Position numbers and translations under genes: made by a program. This document shows positions 10,376-18,831 of a stretch of DNA of 64,000 bases, piece by piece. Where the stretch lies: assembly GCF_024297185.1 (NCBI RefSeq), contig NZ_JANCTD010000002.1, forward strand, positions 124,001 to 188,000. Direction: 5' to 3'. The number at the start of each line of letters is the position of its first letter. Position 1 is the first letter of the stretch. Source of the stretch: Lewinella sp. JB7 (lineage in GTDB: Bacteria; Bacteroidota; Bacteroidia; Chitinophagales; Saprospiraceae). Under the pieces are notes generated by a model. That model saw only the letters and a list, made by a program, of their open reading frames with translations. It ran no database searches and had not been told where the DNA came from.

Positions 10376-10951
10376 ATGGCTATAGACCACTACCTTTTCG
10401 ATCTGATCAATCAGCAGTGGGCGAACCCCGTGCTTGACGCCATCCTACCCGTGTACCGCGACAAGCTTACGTGGATTCCCTTGTACATCGCCGTACTTTA
10501 TCTGATCTGGCGTCGGTTCGGTACACGTCGCGCGGTGTACCTGCTCCTGTGCATCGGCACCGTGATCGCGGTGGCGGATCAATTGGCCGCGACGGTCATC
10601 AAGCCGTGGGTCGGACGTTTGCGGCCCTGTGCTACGCCCGCCCTGGCCGACCGGGTCCGGGAATTGGTGAATTGCGGCGGCGCACTGAGTTTTCCCTCCA
10701 ATCACGCGACCAATCACTTTGCCGTGGCGACGGTCATGAGCCTGACGTGGGTGCGGCGGCGGGGTTGGAAGTTCGCCTGGTTTCTCTGGGCTTTCACGAT
10801 TTCCTTAGCGCAGGTATACGTGGGCAAACACTATCCGGGTGACATCCTTGCCGGCGCAGCACTGGGCGCCGCGGTGGGGTGGATCGGCGTGGTGGCGTAC
10901 CGACGACTGGCGAAGGAGGCCGCGATCCGGGGAATTACCCCCGACGATTAA
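10376..10951 (+). CDS. PAP2-family phosphatase, membrane
   Basis: A 191-residue integral membrane phosphatase of the PAP2 (acid phosphatase/undecaprenyl-PP phosphatase) superfamily. The three signature motifs are visible: KPWVGRLRPC, SFPSNHATNH (PSNH in place of PSGH) and VYVGKHYPGDILAGA. Four or more hydrophobic helices surround them. Substrate is not fixed by sequence; undecaprenyl pyrophosphate or lipid phosphates are plausible. The ATG at 10376 is chosen, 4 bases after the preceding stop; a TTG at 10361 would overlap the upstream gene. It is followed by a ZIP transporter on the same strand. Confidence 0.88.
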   Translation: MAIDHYLFDLINQQWANPVLDAILPVYRDKLTWIPLYIAVLYLIWRRFGTRRAVYLLLCIGTVIAVADQLAATVIKPWVGRLRPCATPALADRVRELVNCGGALSFPSNHATNHFAVATVMSLTWVRRRGWKFAWFLWAFTISLAQVYVGKHYPGDILAGAALGAAVGWIGVVAYRRLAKEAAIRGITPDD

Positions 10952-10997
10952 CTTATTGCAACCGTGTGGCGTTAGCAGTTTTCGCATTTCCCCTTCT

Positions 10998-11708
10998 ATG
11001 GTCTGGTGGCAGTACTCCTTACTCTTTTTGGCCGTCCTTGCGGGCGGCGGTCTGGCGCAGTACGGTGAGCAAAGGTTTCGGGCCTACCTGCCGGTGCTCT
11101 TATCGTTCAGTGGTGCCTACCTGCTGGCCATCGCGGCCCTGGAGCTCATTCCGGAGGTGTTCTCCGAGCCGGGTACTTCCGCCGGTTTGTGGCTGCTGGC
11201 CGGCTTTTTCGTGCAGTTGCTGCTGGAAGGATTCAGCCAGGGCGTGGAGCACGGCCACGTACACACCCACCGGGGGCAGGGACCGGGCTTTGCCATTCAG
11301 GTCATGATCGGACTGGGGTTACATGCCTTACTAGAGGGGCTTCCGCTGGGGTCCGCCGGCGATCACTTGCACCAGAATCACTTACTGGTCGGCATTGCCC
11401 TACACAAATTACCGGCGGCCTTCGCGCTCGGGCTGATGCTCTACGGGTCGGGGTATTCCAAGCGATTCGTGTGGGGGTGTATGGTGATTTTCGGATTTCT
11501 ATCCCCGCTCGGTGCCGTACTGGGAGAACTGCTGAGCATTGATCCCCTGTGGCGTATCCGCATACTCGCGCTCGTAGTGGGCAGCTTTTTGCACATCTCC
11601 ACGACCATTCTCTTCGAGGCGGACGGCAGTCACCGCCACGGCATTTCCGTAAAGAAATTCCTTGTCATCATCGCGGGCATGGCGATCGCCTTCATCACGG
11701 TTCACTAA
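10998..11708 (+). CDS. ZIP-family divalent metal transporter
   Basis: A 236-residue polytopic membrane protein of the ZIP family, which moves zinc or related divalent metals into the cytoplasm. The start at 10998 (MVWWQYSLLFL) fits the first helix. The two metal-binding helices are visible: GLGLHALLEGLPLG and HKLPAAFALGLMLYGSG. The loop between helices 3 and 4 is histidine-rich (EHGHVHTHRG), as in many ZIPs, and a second histidine group (DHLHQNH) follows. No regulator is adjacent. Specificity (Zn, Fe or Mn) cannot be read from the sequence. Confidence 0.88.
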   Translation: MVWWQYSLLFLAVLAGGGLAQYGEQRFRAYLPVLLSFSGAYLLAIAALELIPEVFSEPGTSAGLWLLAGFFVQLLLEGFSQGVEHGHVHTHRGQGPGFAIQVMIGLGLHALLEGLPLGSAGDHLHQNHLLVGIALHKLPAAFALGLMLYGSGYSKRFVWGCMVIFGFLSPLGAVLGELLSIDPLWRIRILALVVGSFLHISTTILFEADGSHRHGISVKKFLVIIAGMAIAFITVH

Positions 11709-11756
11709 GGGGCAATCTGCTTGTCCCGAGCTTGCGGGCCTTTAAACTTTAAGACC

Positions 11757-12662
11757 ATGGCGGAACGACGTGTTTACGGTACCCGGACCATCGGTATCGC
11801 CTGCCTGTTGCTGGGAGCGGTGCTCTTCAGTTCGAAGGGGGTCATCATCAAGCTGGCGTACCGGTACGAAGTGAGTAGCATCAGCCTGCTCGGCTTGCGG
11901 ATGATTTTTTCGCTGCCGCTGTTCCTCCTGGTGGGGTACGTACGGGGCGGCAAGAAGCCGGGTAGGGCAGCAATGACCCGGACGGAGGTACTCACGATCA
12001 TTGCCCTAGGAATCATGGGCTACTACCTGGCCAGTTATACCGACTTCCTGGGTTTACGTTATCTGAGCGCAGGGATGGAACGCGTGATCCTGTTCACCTA
12101 TCCGACCATGGTGCTCCTCATTCAGCGACTGGTGTTCGCTACCCCTATACGACCCGTGCAGTGGGTCGCTACGGCGATTTGCTACCTCGGCATCGTGATC
12201 GCCTTCAGCGGCTCCGACCTGCGGCCGGGGGGAGATTTTTTGCGGGGAGCCGCCCTGATTTTCGCAAGTGCTCTGCTGTACAGTACGTACATCATCGGCA
12301 GTGGACGTCTGGCTCCCAGACTCGGGAACGTCCGGTTCACCAGCCTGGCGCTGATCACGGCCTCCGTGTCGGTCATTCTGCACGTCTCGGTGAGTAGCGA
12401 ACCGCTGCTCGGATTGAGTCCTATGGTCTACGTCTACGCGGGCGTGATGGCCGTGTTTTGCACCGTTATTCCAAGCTATCTGGTCACCGAGGGCGTACGA
12501 CGCCTCGGCGCGGGTGATGCGGCGATCATCGGTGCCGTCGGCCCGGTCGCGACGATCGTGCTCGAATACGTCGTGCTCCACGAGCACATGAACGTACTGC
12601 AGGGTATTGGGGCGGGGTTCATCATCGCCGGCGTGGTGATCATCGGTCGGAGTAAAGGATAA
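11757..12662 (+). CDS. EamA/DMT-superfamily transporter
   Basis: A 301-residue protein with about ten hydrophobic helices arranged as two EamA repeats. The first opens with GIACLLLGAVLFSSKGVIIKLAY, here the typical drug/metabolite transporter start. The second contains GAALIFASALLYSTYIIGSG and ends with the family-like PVATIVLEYVVLHEHMNVLQGIGAGFIIAGVVIIGRS. EamA proteins export metabolites or amino acids; the substrate is unknown here. The ATG at 11757 is chosen because upstream in-frame codons lack a family-like helix. It lies 48 bases after the ZIP gene and 41 before radA. Confidence 0.85.
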   Translation: MAERRVYGTRTIGIACLLLGAVLFSSKGVIIKLAYRYEVSSISLLGLRMIFSLPLFLLVGYVRGGKKPGRAAMTRTEVLTIIALGIMGYYLASYTDFLGLRYLSAGMERVILFTYPTMVLLIQRLVFATPIRPVQWVATAICYLGIVIAFSGSDLRPGGDFLRGAALIFASALLYSTYIIGSGRLAPRLGNVRFTSLALITASVSVILHVSVSSEPLLGLSPMVYVYAGVMAVFCTVIPSYLVTEGVRRLGAGDAAIIGAVGPVATIVLEYVVLHEHMNVLQGIGAGFIIAGVVIIGRSKG

Positions 12663-12677
12663 TGACACAAATTGTGG

Positions 12678-12685
12678 TATATTTG
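12678..12685 (+). promoter_or_regulatory. -7 box of radA
   Basis: TATATTTG matches TAnnTTTG exactly, 18 bases before the radA ATG at 12704. Confidence 0.5.
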
Positions 12686-12703
12686 TTGCTTAAATAAGCG
12701 TGC

Positions 12704-14113
12704 ATGGCCAAAGTTAAAGTCGCCTTCTTTTGTACCAACTGCGGGGCCGAAAGTCCCAAATGGATGGGGCAGTGTCCTTCGTGTAAGGCCTGGAACACCC
12801 TGGTCGAAGAGAAGGTCGTCAAGACGAAAAACGACCGCATCGAGCACCAGCCTGACTGGCGGTCGGTGGGCAACGGCGCGGCTGCCGCGGCCGCCGGTCC
12901 GATCGGAAAGGGCCCGCGTCCCGTGCGCCTGGCGGAAGTGACGGCCGGAGAAGTCGAACGTCTCGTGGCGCCCGATCAGGAACTTAACCGCGTGCTCGGA
13001 GGCGGCATCGTGCCCGGCAGCATCGTCCTGTTCGGCGGCCAGCCGGGGATCGGTAAGTCGACCCTGCTGCTTCAACTGGCGCTACGGTTGGGAAAACGGG
13101 TACTGTACGTCAGCGGCGAGGAAAGCGAGGAGCAGATAAAAATGCGCGCCGATCGTCTCGGGGGAACGGCGGCAAACTGCTATCTGCTGACGGAAACCAA
13201 CACGGATAAGCTTCTGAAACACGCCGCTACCCTAAAGCCCGATTTGCTGATCGCGGATTCCATTCAGACTCTCTCCAGTCCCCACGTGGAAAGCATGGCC
13301 GGTACCGTCAGTCAGGTGCGGGAGTGCGCCGCCGAGTTGCAGCGGTTCGCTAAGGAAAGCGGAATTCCGGTGTTCCTGATCGGACACATCACCAAGGAGG
13401 GCAGCATCGCGGGACCCAAGTTGCTGGAACACATCGTCGATGCCGTACTCCAATTTGAGGGTGACCGGAACTACACCTACCGAATTCTGCGTACCCTGAA
13501 GAACCGTTTCGGTTCTACGGATGAGCTTGGTATCTACCAAATGGACAGCACCGGCCTGCGGGAAGTTTCCAATCCGAGTGAATTGCTGCTGAGTGAGCGC
13601 GACGAAAATCTCTCCGGCTCCGCGGTCTGTGCCACTCTGGAAGGCATGCGGCCGATGCTGATCGAGGTGCAGGCGCTCGTGAGCGCGGCCGTATACGGCA
13701 CCCCCCAGCGGTCGGCGACCGGTTTCGATCTGCGCCGTCTGTCGATGCTGCTGGCCGTACTGGAAAAGCGGGCGGGCCTGTCCCTGGGCAACCAGGACGT
13801 CTTTCTGAATATCGCGGGGGGCTTACGGGTAGACGATCCGGCCATCGATCTGTCCATCATTGCCGCGCTCCTGTCCTCCGCCCAGGACGTGATGGTTCCC
13901 CCCAACCTCTGTTTTGCCGGTGAGGTGGGCTTGAGCGGCGAAATACGCGCCGTTACGCGCATCGAGCAACGTATCCAGGAAGCCGATCGGCTCGGGTTTC
14001 GGGGTATTTACGTGAGTAAGTACAACGTGAAGGGGATCGATCCGGACCGGTACAGCATTCGCATCCATACGGTGGCTACCGTACGCGAGCTTTACGAGGC
14101 GCTGTTTGCCTAG
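12704..14113 (+). CDS. radA: DNA repair protein RadA
   Basis: This 469-residue ATPase processes recombination intermediates by driving branch migration. Domains in order are a C4 zinc finger (FCTNCGAESPKWMGQCPSC, 9-27), a RecA-like ATPase with Walker A GGQPGIGKST (111-120), the RadA-specific KNRFGSTDELG motif, and a C-terminal Lon-protease-like domain. The length matches the family. A -7 box lies just upstream. The gene is convergent with the HlyD-type gene, sharing a CTAG tetranucleotide that encodes both stop codons (14110-14113). Confidence 0.97.
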   Translation: MAKVKVAFFCTNCGAESPKWMGQCPSCKAWNTLVEEKVVKTKNDRIEHQPDWRSVGNGAAAAAAGPIGKGPRPVRLAEVTAGEVERLVAPDQELNRVLGGGIVPGSIVLFGGQPGIGKSTLLLQLALRLGKRVLYVSGEESEEQIKMRADRLGGTAANCYLLTETNTDKLLKHAATLKPDLLIADSIQTLSSPHVESMAGTVSQVRECAAELQRFAKESGIPVFLIGHITKEGSIAGPKLLEHIVDAVLQFEGDRNYTYRILRTLKNRFGSTDELGIYQMDSTGLREVSNPSELLLSERDENLSGSAVCATLEGMRPMLIEVQALVSAAVYGTPQRSATGFDLRRLSMLLAVLEKRAGLSLGNQDVFLNIAGGLRVDDPAIDLSIIAALLSSAQDVMVPPNLCFAGEVGLSGEIRAVTRIEQRIQEADRLGFRGIYVSKYNVKGIDPDRYSIRIHTVATVRELYEALFA

Positions 14114-15396
14114 CCGATGTTCAGCAGACGGGCGATGAGACTCTTTCGCTCGACGATGATGGATGCTTCTCCCTGCATGAAGGGCGTAGACTCGATACGG
14201 TAGCCGGTACTCGAAGTCAGTCCATCGGGAAAGGTGACTTCCACGGTAAGAAACTCCCCGTCGGGGATGACGCCCACGCTCGCCACCGAGCCCGTAACGG
14301 ATCCGTACTCCAGGGAGGGCCAGCTCGGGAAGCGTACCACCACTCGCTGTCCCACGGCGACCTTCCCGCTGCCCCGAATGTGCAGCTTCATGATGCCGAT
14401 GGTGTTGCCGGCGTTCCGCGGTAGTACCGTAGCGACCATCGTCTCCTTGAGCAGAAAATTATCCTCCTGTACATCCGGTTGCAGTACCACGGTGCCGCTG
14501 ACCGGAGACACCACGGTATAATCCCGCTTCCAGTCGGCAACGCTGCGTTGCAACGATTCGTAGGCCTCCTTCAATTCGGTGCCCGTCTGGCTGGTACTGC
14601 CCTGACGACCGCTGCGGAACGATTCAATTTGATTCCGCATCAGTTCGATAGAAAAGCTCGCGGAGCGGAGGTCGCCCACATTTCGCTGCAGGTTCTCTTC
14701 GGCGCGGTCTACCCGTTGCCGCAATCTGGTTAATTGGTCCCCATCCCCCAGGCCCTCCTGCCGCAATTGCTCCTCCCTTTCCAGCGCGGCCCGGGTTTCA
14801 ATCAGTTGTTGTTCCAGCGCAATCTGTAGATCGCGGAGTTGGCGGATCTCGCCCTCGGCATTTTCAATCATCGACTGCAGTTCGCGGGAGGTGAAAGCAT
14901 CCAGCCGGCGCACCGAAAGGGTACGGTAAAGCTGCTGCTTGTCCTGAAAGTGGTACACGCTTTCCTGAATGGGACCGAGTACGAGGGTAGGGGGAATCTT
15001 CACGTCCAACAGGTTCACCGCATCGTCTCCGCGGTGCTCGATTAATTGGTCTTCTAGGTACAGAACGTGCTCGAAGCGGGCGCTGCCGTTGCTCGCCACT
15101 ATGAGCGTTTGTCCGGCGGTAACCGTATCCCGATCGGCGACGAGGACGCGTTGGATTTCCATATCCTGCCGCGCCAGTAGCCGACGCGGAGGATCTACGG
15201 TGGTCAGGACCAGTTCGCCGGCCAGCGTCGTCGGGTATGTGTAGAAAGAAGCGAATACCGCCAGGCCCAGTACCACCAAAGTAAGCAGCAGGGTCCCGTT
15301 GCGCGCCACCCATCCGGCCGGAGTGCCGATTACTTCCCGTACTTCGGGAGACCGTTCCGCCTGTTGCGGGCCGGCCGAGGTCACGTCCTGCTGCAT
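14110..15396 (-). CDS. HlyD-family periplasmic adaptor of an ABC exporter
   Basis: A 428-residue membrane-fusion protein. One N-terminal membrane helix (LLLTLVVLGLAVFASFYT) is followed by a lipoyl-like half (ATGQTLIVASNGS region), a long coiled coil rich in Glu, Gln and Arg (about 165-270), and the second half with VVSPVSGTVVLQPDVQEDN. Its ATG overlaps the TGA of the upstream C39 exporter by one base, so the two are translationally linked. Together they would span the inner membrane and periplasm and dock to an outer-membrane channel; no TolC-like gene is nearby. A TTG three bases upstream is an alternative start. Confidence 0.88.
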   Translation of the reverse strand: MQQDVTSAGPQQAERSPEVREVIGTPAGWVARNGTLLLTLVVLGLAVFASFYTYPTTLAGELVLTTVDPPRRLLARQDMEIQRVLVADRDTVTAGQTLIVASNGSARFEHVLYLEDQLIEHRGDDAVNLLDVKIPPTLVLGPIQESVYHFQDKQQLYRTLSVRRLDAFTSRELQSMIENAEGEIRQLRDLQIALEQQLIETRAALEREEQLRQEGLGDGDQLTRLRQRVDRAEENLQRNVGDLRSASFSIELMRNQIESFRSGRQGSTSQTGTELKEAYESLQRSVADWKRDYTVVSPVSGTVVLQPDVQEDNFLLKETMVATVLPRNAGNTIGIMKLHIRGSGKVAVGQRVVVRFPSWPSLEYGSVTGSVASVGVIPDGEFLTVEVTFPDGLTSSTGYRIESTPFMQGEASIIVERKSLIARLLNIG

Positions 15397-17594
15397 CAAC
15401 TTCCGAGGAGTGTTTGGTTCTTGACCAGGCGGTAATAACTACTCCGCTCGGCCATCAGATCCTGGTGGTTGCCCCGTTCCACGATCTGACTGTCTTCGAT
15501 CACCAGTATGTTATCGGCACGCTCGAAGGTGGAGTACCGGTGGGCCACGATAATGATGGTCGACCCCCGCATATAGTTGAATAGATTATCCATGATGGTC
15601 ACTTCCGTGAAGGCATCCAGTCCGGTCGTGGCCTCGTCCAGGAACAGGTAGGGCGGGCGGTGATAGATGGCCCGGGCGAGCAGAATACGCTGCTGCTGCC
15701 CCTTACTCAGGCCCATGCCCGTCTCACCGATTACCGTCCGGTAACCGTCCGGCAGCGTATCGATAAAGGCCTCGATCTGGGCGATCTTAACTACCTCCAG
15801 CAGGCGCTGCTGGTCGATCACTTCCTCATTCAGCACGATGTTGCGCGCGATGGTATCGCTGAAAATGAAGCCGTCCTGGCTCACCATACCCACCTGGTCC
15901 CGCCAGAACCGCTGATCGATCGTGGTCAGCCGCGTACCCCCGAGCAGAATGTCGCCGGACGTAGGTTGATAAAAACCCAGCAACAGCTTCAGCAGGGTTG
16001 ACTTACCACTTCCCGAAGAACCGACGATGGCCGTGATCTGCCCCGCCGGAATGCGGGCGTCGACTTCGAGCAGCACCCAGGGTGGTTTGGGAATATTGTA
16101 GTGGAAGGAGACGTCGCGGAGTTCCAGGTCCCCCTCCTTGGGGATCACGCTCATACGCTGCTGATCGCGGGGCTGCTCGTCCGCTTTACCGTAGATTTCG
16201 TTGATTCGCTCCAGACTGATCAGGCTTTCCTGGTAGCTGCGGAAGAATTCGCTGAGGTCCTCGATCGGACTGCTCAGTTGGGCCAGTATGTAAAAGATCG
16301 CCACGAGCGCGCCGATGGTTAGCGACCCGTTCGTCACCGCGTGGGCCGCCACCATCGTGATGATGAGATTCTGCAGCTGGTTGATCAAGGTACCGACCGT
16401 GCGCTGGTACTGGTCGTAGTTATTCAGGGCCAGGGTCGTCTGGTACAGTTTCGCGCGCTGTCGCTCCCACGTCCATCGCCGCTGCGTGCCGGCGTTGTTT
16501 TGTTTGATTTCGCCCATGCCGTCGATGATCTCCATCAACTGCTCGTTGTTGGCGGCCGACTGCTGAAAGAACTCCGTGTCCAGTTTGCGCTTCCGGGACT
16601 GGAAGTAGGCCACCCAAACGACGTTCAGCAGGGTGCCGATGAAGAAGATGCCGAACAGCAGCCGGCTCCACATCAGGAGTACTACGGCAAAGGCCACGAA
16701 ATTGAGGAGATTGAAGATGCGGAACAGCGTGTTGCCGGTCAGAAATTCCTGTAAGCGGTCGTGGTCGTGTATACGCTGTAGAATATCGCCCCGGCTGCGG
16801 CTGTCGAAGAACTCCATCGGGAGGCGCGTGAGTTTGCTGATGTAGTCACTCACCAGATTGACGTTCACCCGCCCCCCGATGTGAATCAGGATGTATCTCC
16901 GCAGACCCGCAAGTAAGGTCGTGGTGAGCAACAGCACGGCCTGAGCGATAATGACGACGGTGATGAAGTCCGGATCGTTCAGGACGATGCCGACGTCGAT
17001 CAGGCTCTTGAGCAGGAAGGGAAACAACAGTTGCAACAGCAGGGCCAGTAACAGTCCGGCCCCGAGGTTGGTGAGCAGCTTCCCGTACCGCAGGACGTAG
17101 TCGGCAACGTAGCGCAAACTTCCCCCGTATCCCGAAGCGGCCTTACGCCGGCGAAAGGCAGGGGTAGGTTCCAGGACGAGCACGTTGCCCACGTACTGCC
17201 GGTCTTCACTTACCTCGTGCGACCAACCGGCTACCAGATCCACCCGGCTTAGTTCGGTCTTTTCTACCAGGGGGTCCGGATCGGCGAGGTGGAAGATGCC
17301 GTCCACGATCTTGTACAGGACCACGAAGTGATTGCCGCGCCAGGGCAGTATGCAGGGTAGGGGGATGTCCTCCTCCAACTGGGCCAGGGTGGCCGGGAGG
17401 GCGAGGGTCTGTAATCCGATGCTTTCGGCACCTTCGCTGATGCCGAGCAGACTCACCCCGTCACGGCTCAGGCGGGTACGTTCGCGCAGTTCCTCCAGCG
17501 CGTACTCCTGGCCGTGGTGTTTGGCGACCATGCGCAAACAGGTCGCGCCACAGTCCATCTCCTCAAACTGCCGATAATAAGTAAAGCCCAGCAT
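15396..17594 (-). CDS. Peptidase (C39)-containing ABC exporter
   Basis: A 732-residue fused protease-permease-ATPase that cleaves double-glycine-type leaders and exports the mature cargo. The C39 domain has catalytic Cys15 (EEMDCGATC), His89 (GNHFVV) and Asp105 (HLADPDP). The exporter helices follow, then the ATPase with Walker A VGSSGSGKSTLLKLLLG, a signature LSKGQQQR (Lys instead of the usual Gly), Walker B YLFLDEATTGLD and an H-loop VAHR. The start at 17594 avoids overlapping divergent mnmA, and the C39 domain begins there. No short gene with a GG leader was found beside it, so the cargo is unknown. Confidence 0.92.
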   Translation of the reverse strand: MLGFTYYRQFEEMDCGATCLRMVAKHHGQEYALEELRERTRLSRDGVSLLGISEGAESIGLQTLALPATLAQLEEDIPLPCILPWRGNHFVVLYKIVDGIFHLADPDPLVEKTELSRVDLVAGWSHEVSEDRQYVGNVLVLEPTPAFRRRKAASGYGGSLRYVADYVLRYGKLLTNLGAGLLLALLLQLLFPFLLKSLIDVGIVLNDPDFITVVIIAQAVLLLTTTLLAGLRRYILIHIGGRVNVNLVSDYISKLTRLPMEFFDSRSRGDILQRIHDHDRLQEFLTGNTLFRIFNLLNFVAFAVVLLMWSRLLFGIFFIGTLLNVVWVAYFQSRKRKLDTEFFQQSAANNEQLMEIIDGMGEIKQNNAGTQRRWTWERQRAKLYQTTLALNNYDQYQRTVGTLINQLQNLIITMVAAHAVTNGSLTIGALVAIFYILAQLSSPIEDLSEFFRSYQESLISLERINEIYGKADEQPRDQQRMSVIPKEGDLELRDVSFHYNIPKPPWVLLEVDARIPAGQITAIVGSSGSGKSTLLKLLLGFYQPTSGDILLGGTRLTTIDQRFWRDQVGMVSQDGFIFSDTIARNIVLNEEVIDQQRLLEVVKIAQIEAFIDTLPDGYRTVIGETGMGLSKGQQQRILLARAIYHRPPYLFLDEATTGLDAFTEVTIMDNLFNYMRGSTIIIVAHRYSTFERADNILVIEDSQIVERGNHQDLMAERSSYYRLVKNQTLLGS

Positions 17595-17600
17595 GGCCGG

Positions 17601-17608
17601 TAAAGATA
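17601..17608 (-). promoter_or_regulatory. Possible -7 box of the C39 exporter operon
   Basis: Minus-strand TATCTTTA differs from TAnnTTTG at the last base and ends 6 bases before the exporter ATG. Confidence 0.35.
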
Positions 17609-17633
17609 GCAACTTCGCGAGGGGCTGAATCGT

Positions 17634-17641
17634 TACCTTTG
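17634..17641 (+). promoter_or_regulatory. -7 box of mnmA
   Basis: TACCTTTG matches TAnnTTTG exactly, 47 bases before the mnmA ATG. With the box at 17601 it makes a compact divergent promoter region. Confidence 0.5.
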
Positions 17642-17688
17642 CCAATCGTTTTGGCCGGGCCCTTGAACCCGCGCGAAAATCAGTAGAT

Positions 17689-18792
17689 ATGAGCAAATTA
17701 GGACGCGTGCTGGTCGCCATGAGCGGCGGTATCGACAGCACGGTGACGGCCATGATCCTGCACGAGCAGGGGTACGAAGTGGTCGGAATCACCATGAAAA
17801 CCTGGGATTACGCCAACTCCGGCGGGTCCAAAAAGGAGACCGGCTGCTGCAGCCTCGATTCCATCAACGATGCCCGTTCCGTGGCCGTGCAGATGGGTTT
17901 TCCTCACTTCATCATCGATATCCGCGACGAGTTTGGCGACCACGTGATCGACAACTTCGTCGACGAGTACATGGCCGGCCGGACACCCAACCCCTGCGTC
18001 CTCTGCAACACCCACATCAAGTGGAGTGCCCTACTTAAGCGGGCGGACGCGATGGACTGTGAATTCATTGCTACGGGACACTACGCTCAGCTTCGGCAGA
18101 CCGATGCCGGTCGCTGGCACGTCCGGAAGAGCGCGGACGACCGTAAGGATCAGAGCTACGTGCTGTGGGGACTGAGTCAGGAATGCATGGCCCGGAGCCG
18201 ATTTCCCCTCGGACACATGACCAAACCCGAAGTGCGGCAACTGGCCTACGATTTCGGCTACGAAGAGCTTAGTAAGAAGGCCGAAAGCTTCGAAATCTGC
18301 TTCGTGCCCGACAACGATTACCGGGGCTTCCTTAAGCGGCGGCTACCGGAACTGGAAAGCTCCGTCGCCGGCGGGAAGTTTCTCAACACCCGGGGCGAGG
18401 TCATCGGTACTCACGACGGCTATCCCTTCTATACCATCGGACAGCGGAAGGGACTGGGAATGGCCTTCGGGGAACCGATGTACGTCACTAAAATCGATGC
18501 CGGTGACAATACGGTTACGCTGGGGCCGGTCGAGGCACTCGTCAAGAACGGCATGATGGTAGGCGGCGCGACGCTGCAGAAGTACGCCGAACTACCCGCC
18601 GCCGGCCTCGAGCTGGTCACCAAGGTGCGCTACAAAGACGCGGGTACTCTGAGCCTGGTCGAGCAGATCGCTCCCGACCGGATGGCGGTCGAGTTTTACG
18701 CCGATGTGCGGGGGGTCGCTCCGGGACAGAGCGCCGTATTCTACGAAGGTGATGACGTCGTCGGCGGTGGACTCATTCACGCTTCCCGTTAG
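17689..18792 (+). CDS. mnmA: tRNA-specific 2-thiouridylase MnmA
   Basis: A 367-residue enzyme that makes 2-thiouridine at the wobble position of tRNA Lys, Glu and Gln. The PP-loop ATP motif MSGGIDSTVTAM is at the N-terminus. The catalytic cysteine pair is visible in NPCVLCN and FEICFVPDN. The central DQSYVLWGL and TIGQRKGLG blocks and the C-terminal beta-barrel are typical. The length is normal. It is convergent with the RlmL-type gene across a 39-base gap and divergent from the C39 exporter. Confidence 0.96.
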   Translation: MSKLGRVLVAMSGGIDSTVTAMILHEQGYEVVGITMKTWDYANSGGSKKETGCCSLDSINDARSVAVQMGFPHFIIDIRDEFGDHVIDNFVDEYMAGRTPNPCVLCNTHIKWSALLKRADAMDCEFIATGHYAQLRQTDAGRWHVRKSADDRKDQSYVLWGLSQECMARSRFPLGHMTKPEVRQLAYDFGYEELSKKAESFEICFVPDNDYRGFLKRRLPELESSVAGGKFLNTRGEVIGTHDGYPFYTIGQRKGLGMAFGEPMYVTKIDAGDNTVTLGPVEALVKNGMMVGGATLQKYAELPAAGLELVTKVRYKDAGTLSLVEQIAPDRMAVEFYADVRGVAPGQSAVFYEGDDVVGGGLIHASR

Positions 18793-18831
18793 GGAGCTAT
18801 TGGGCGGGTTCGCGGGTGCCGTATCGGTTGG

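Noticed and set aside
17595-17795. Extended start of the C39 exporter at 17795
   Set aside because: The extension overlaps divergent mnmA and its promoter, and the C39 domain begins at the ATG at 17594.
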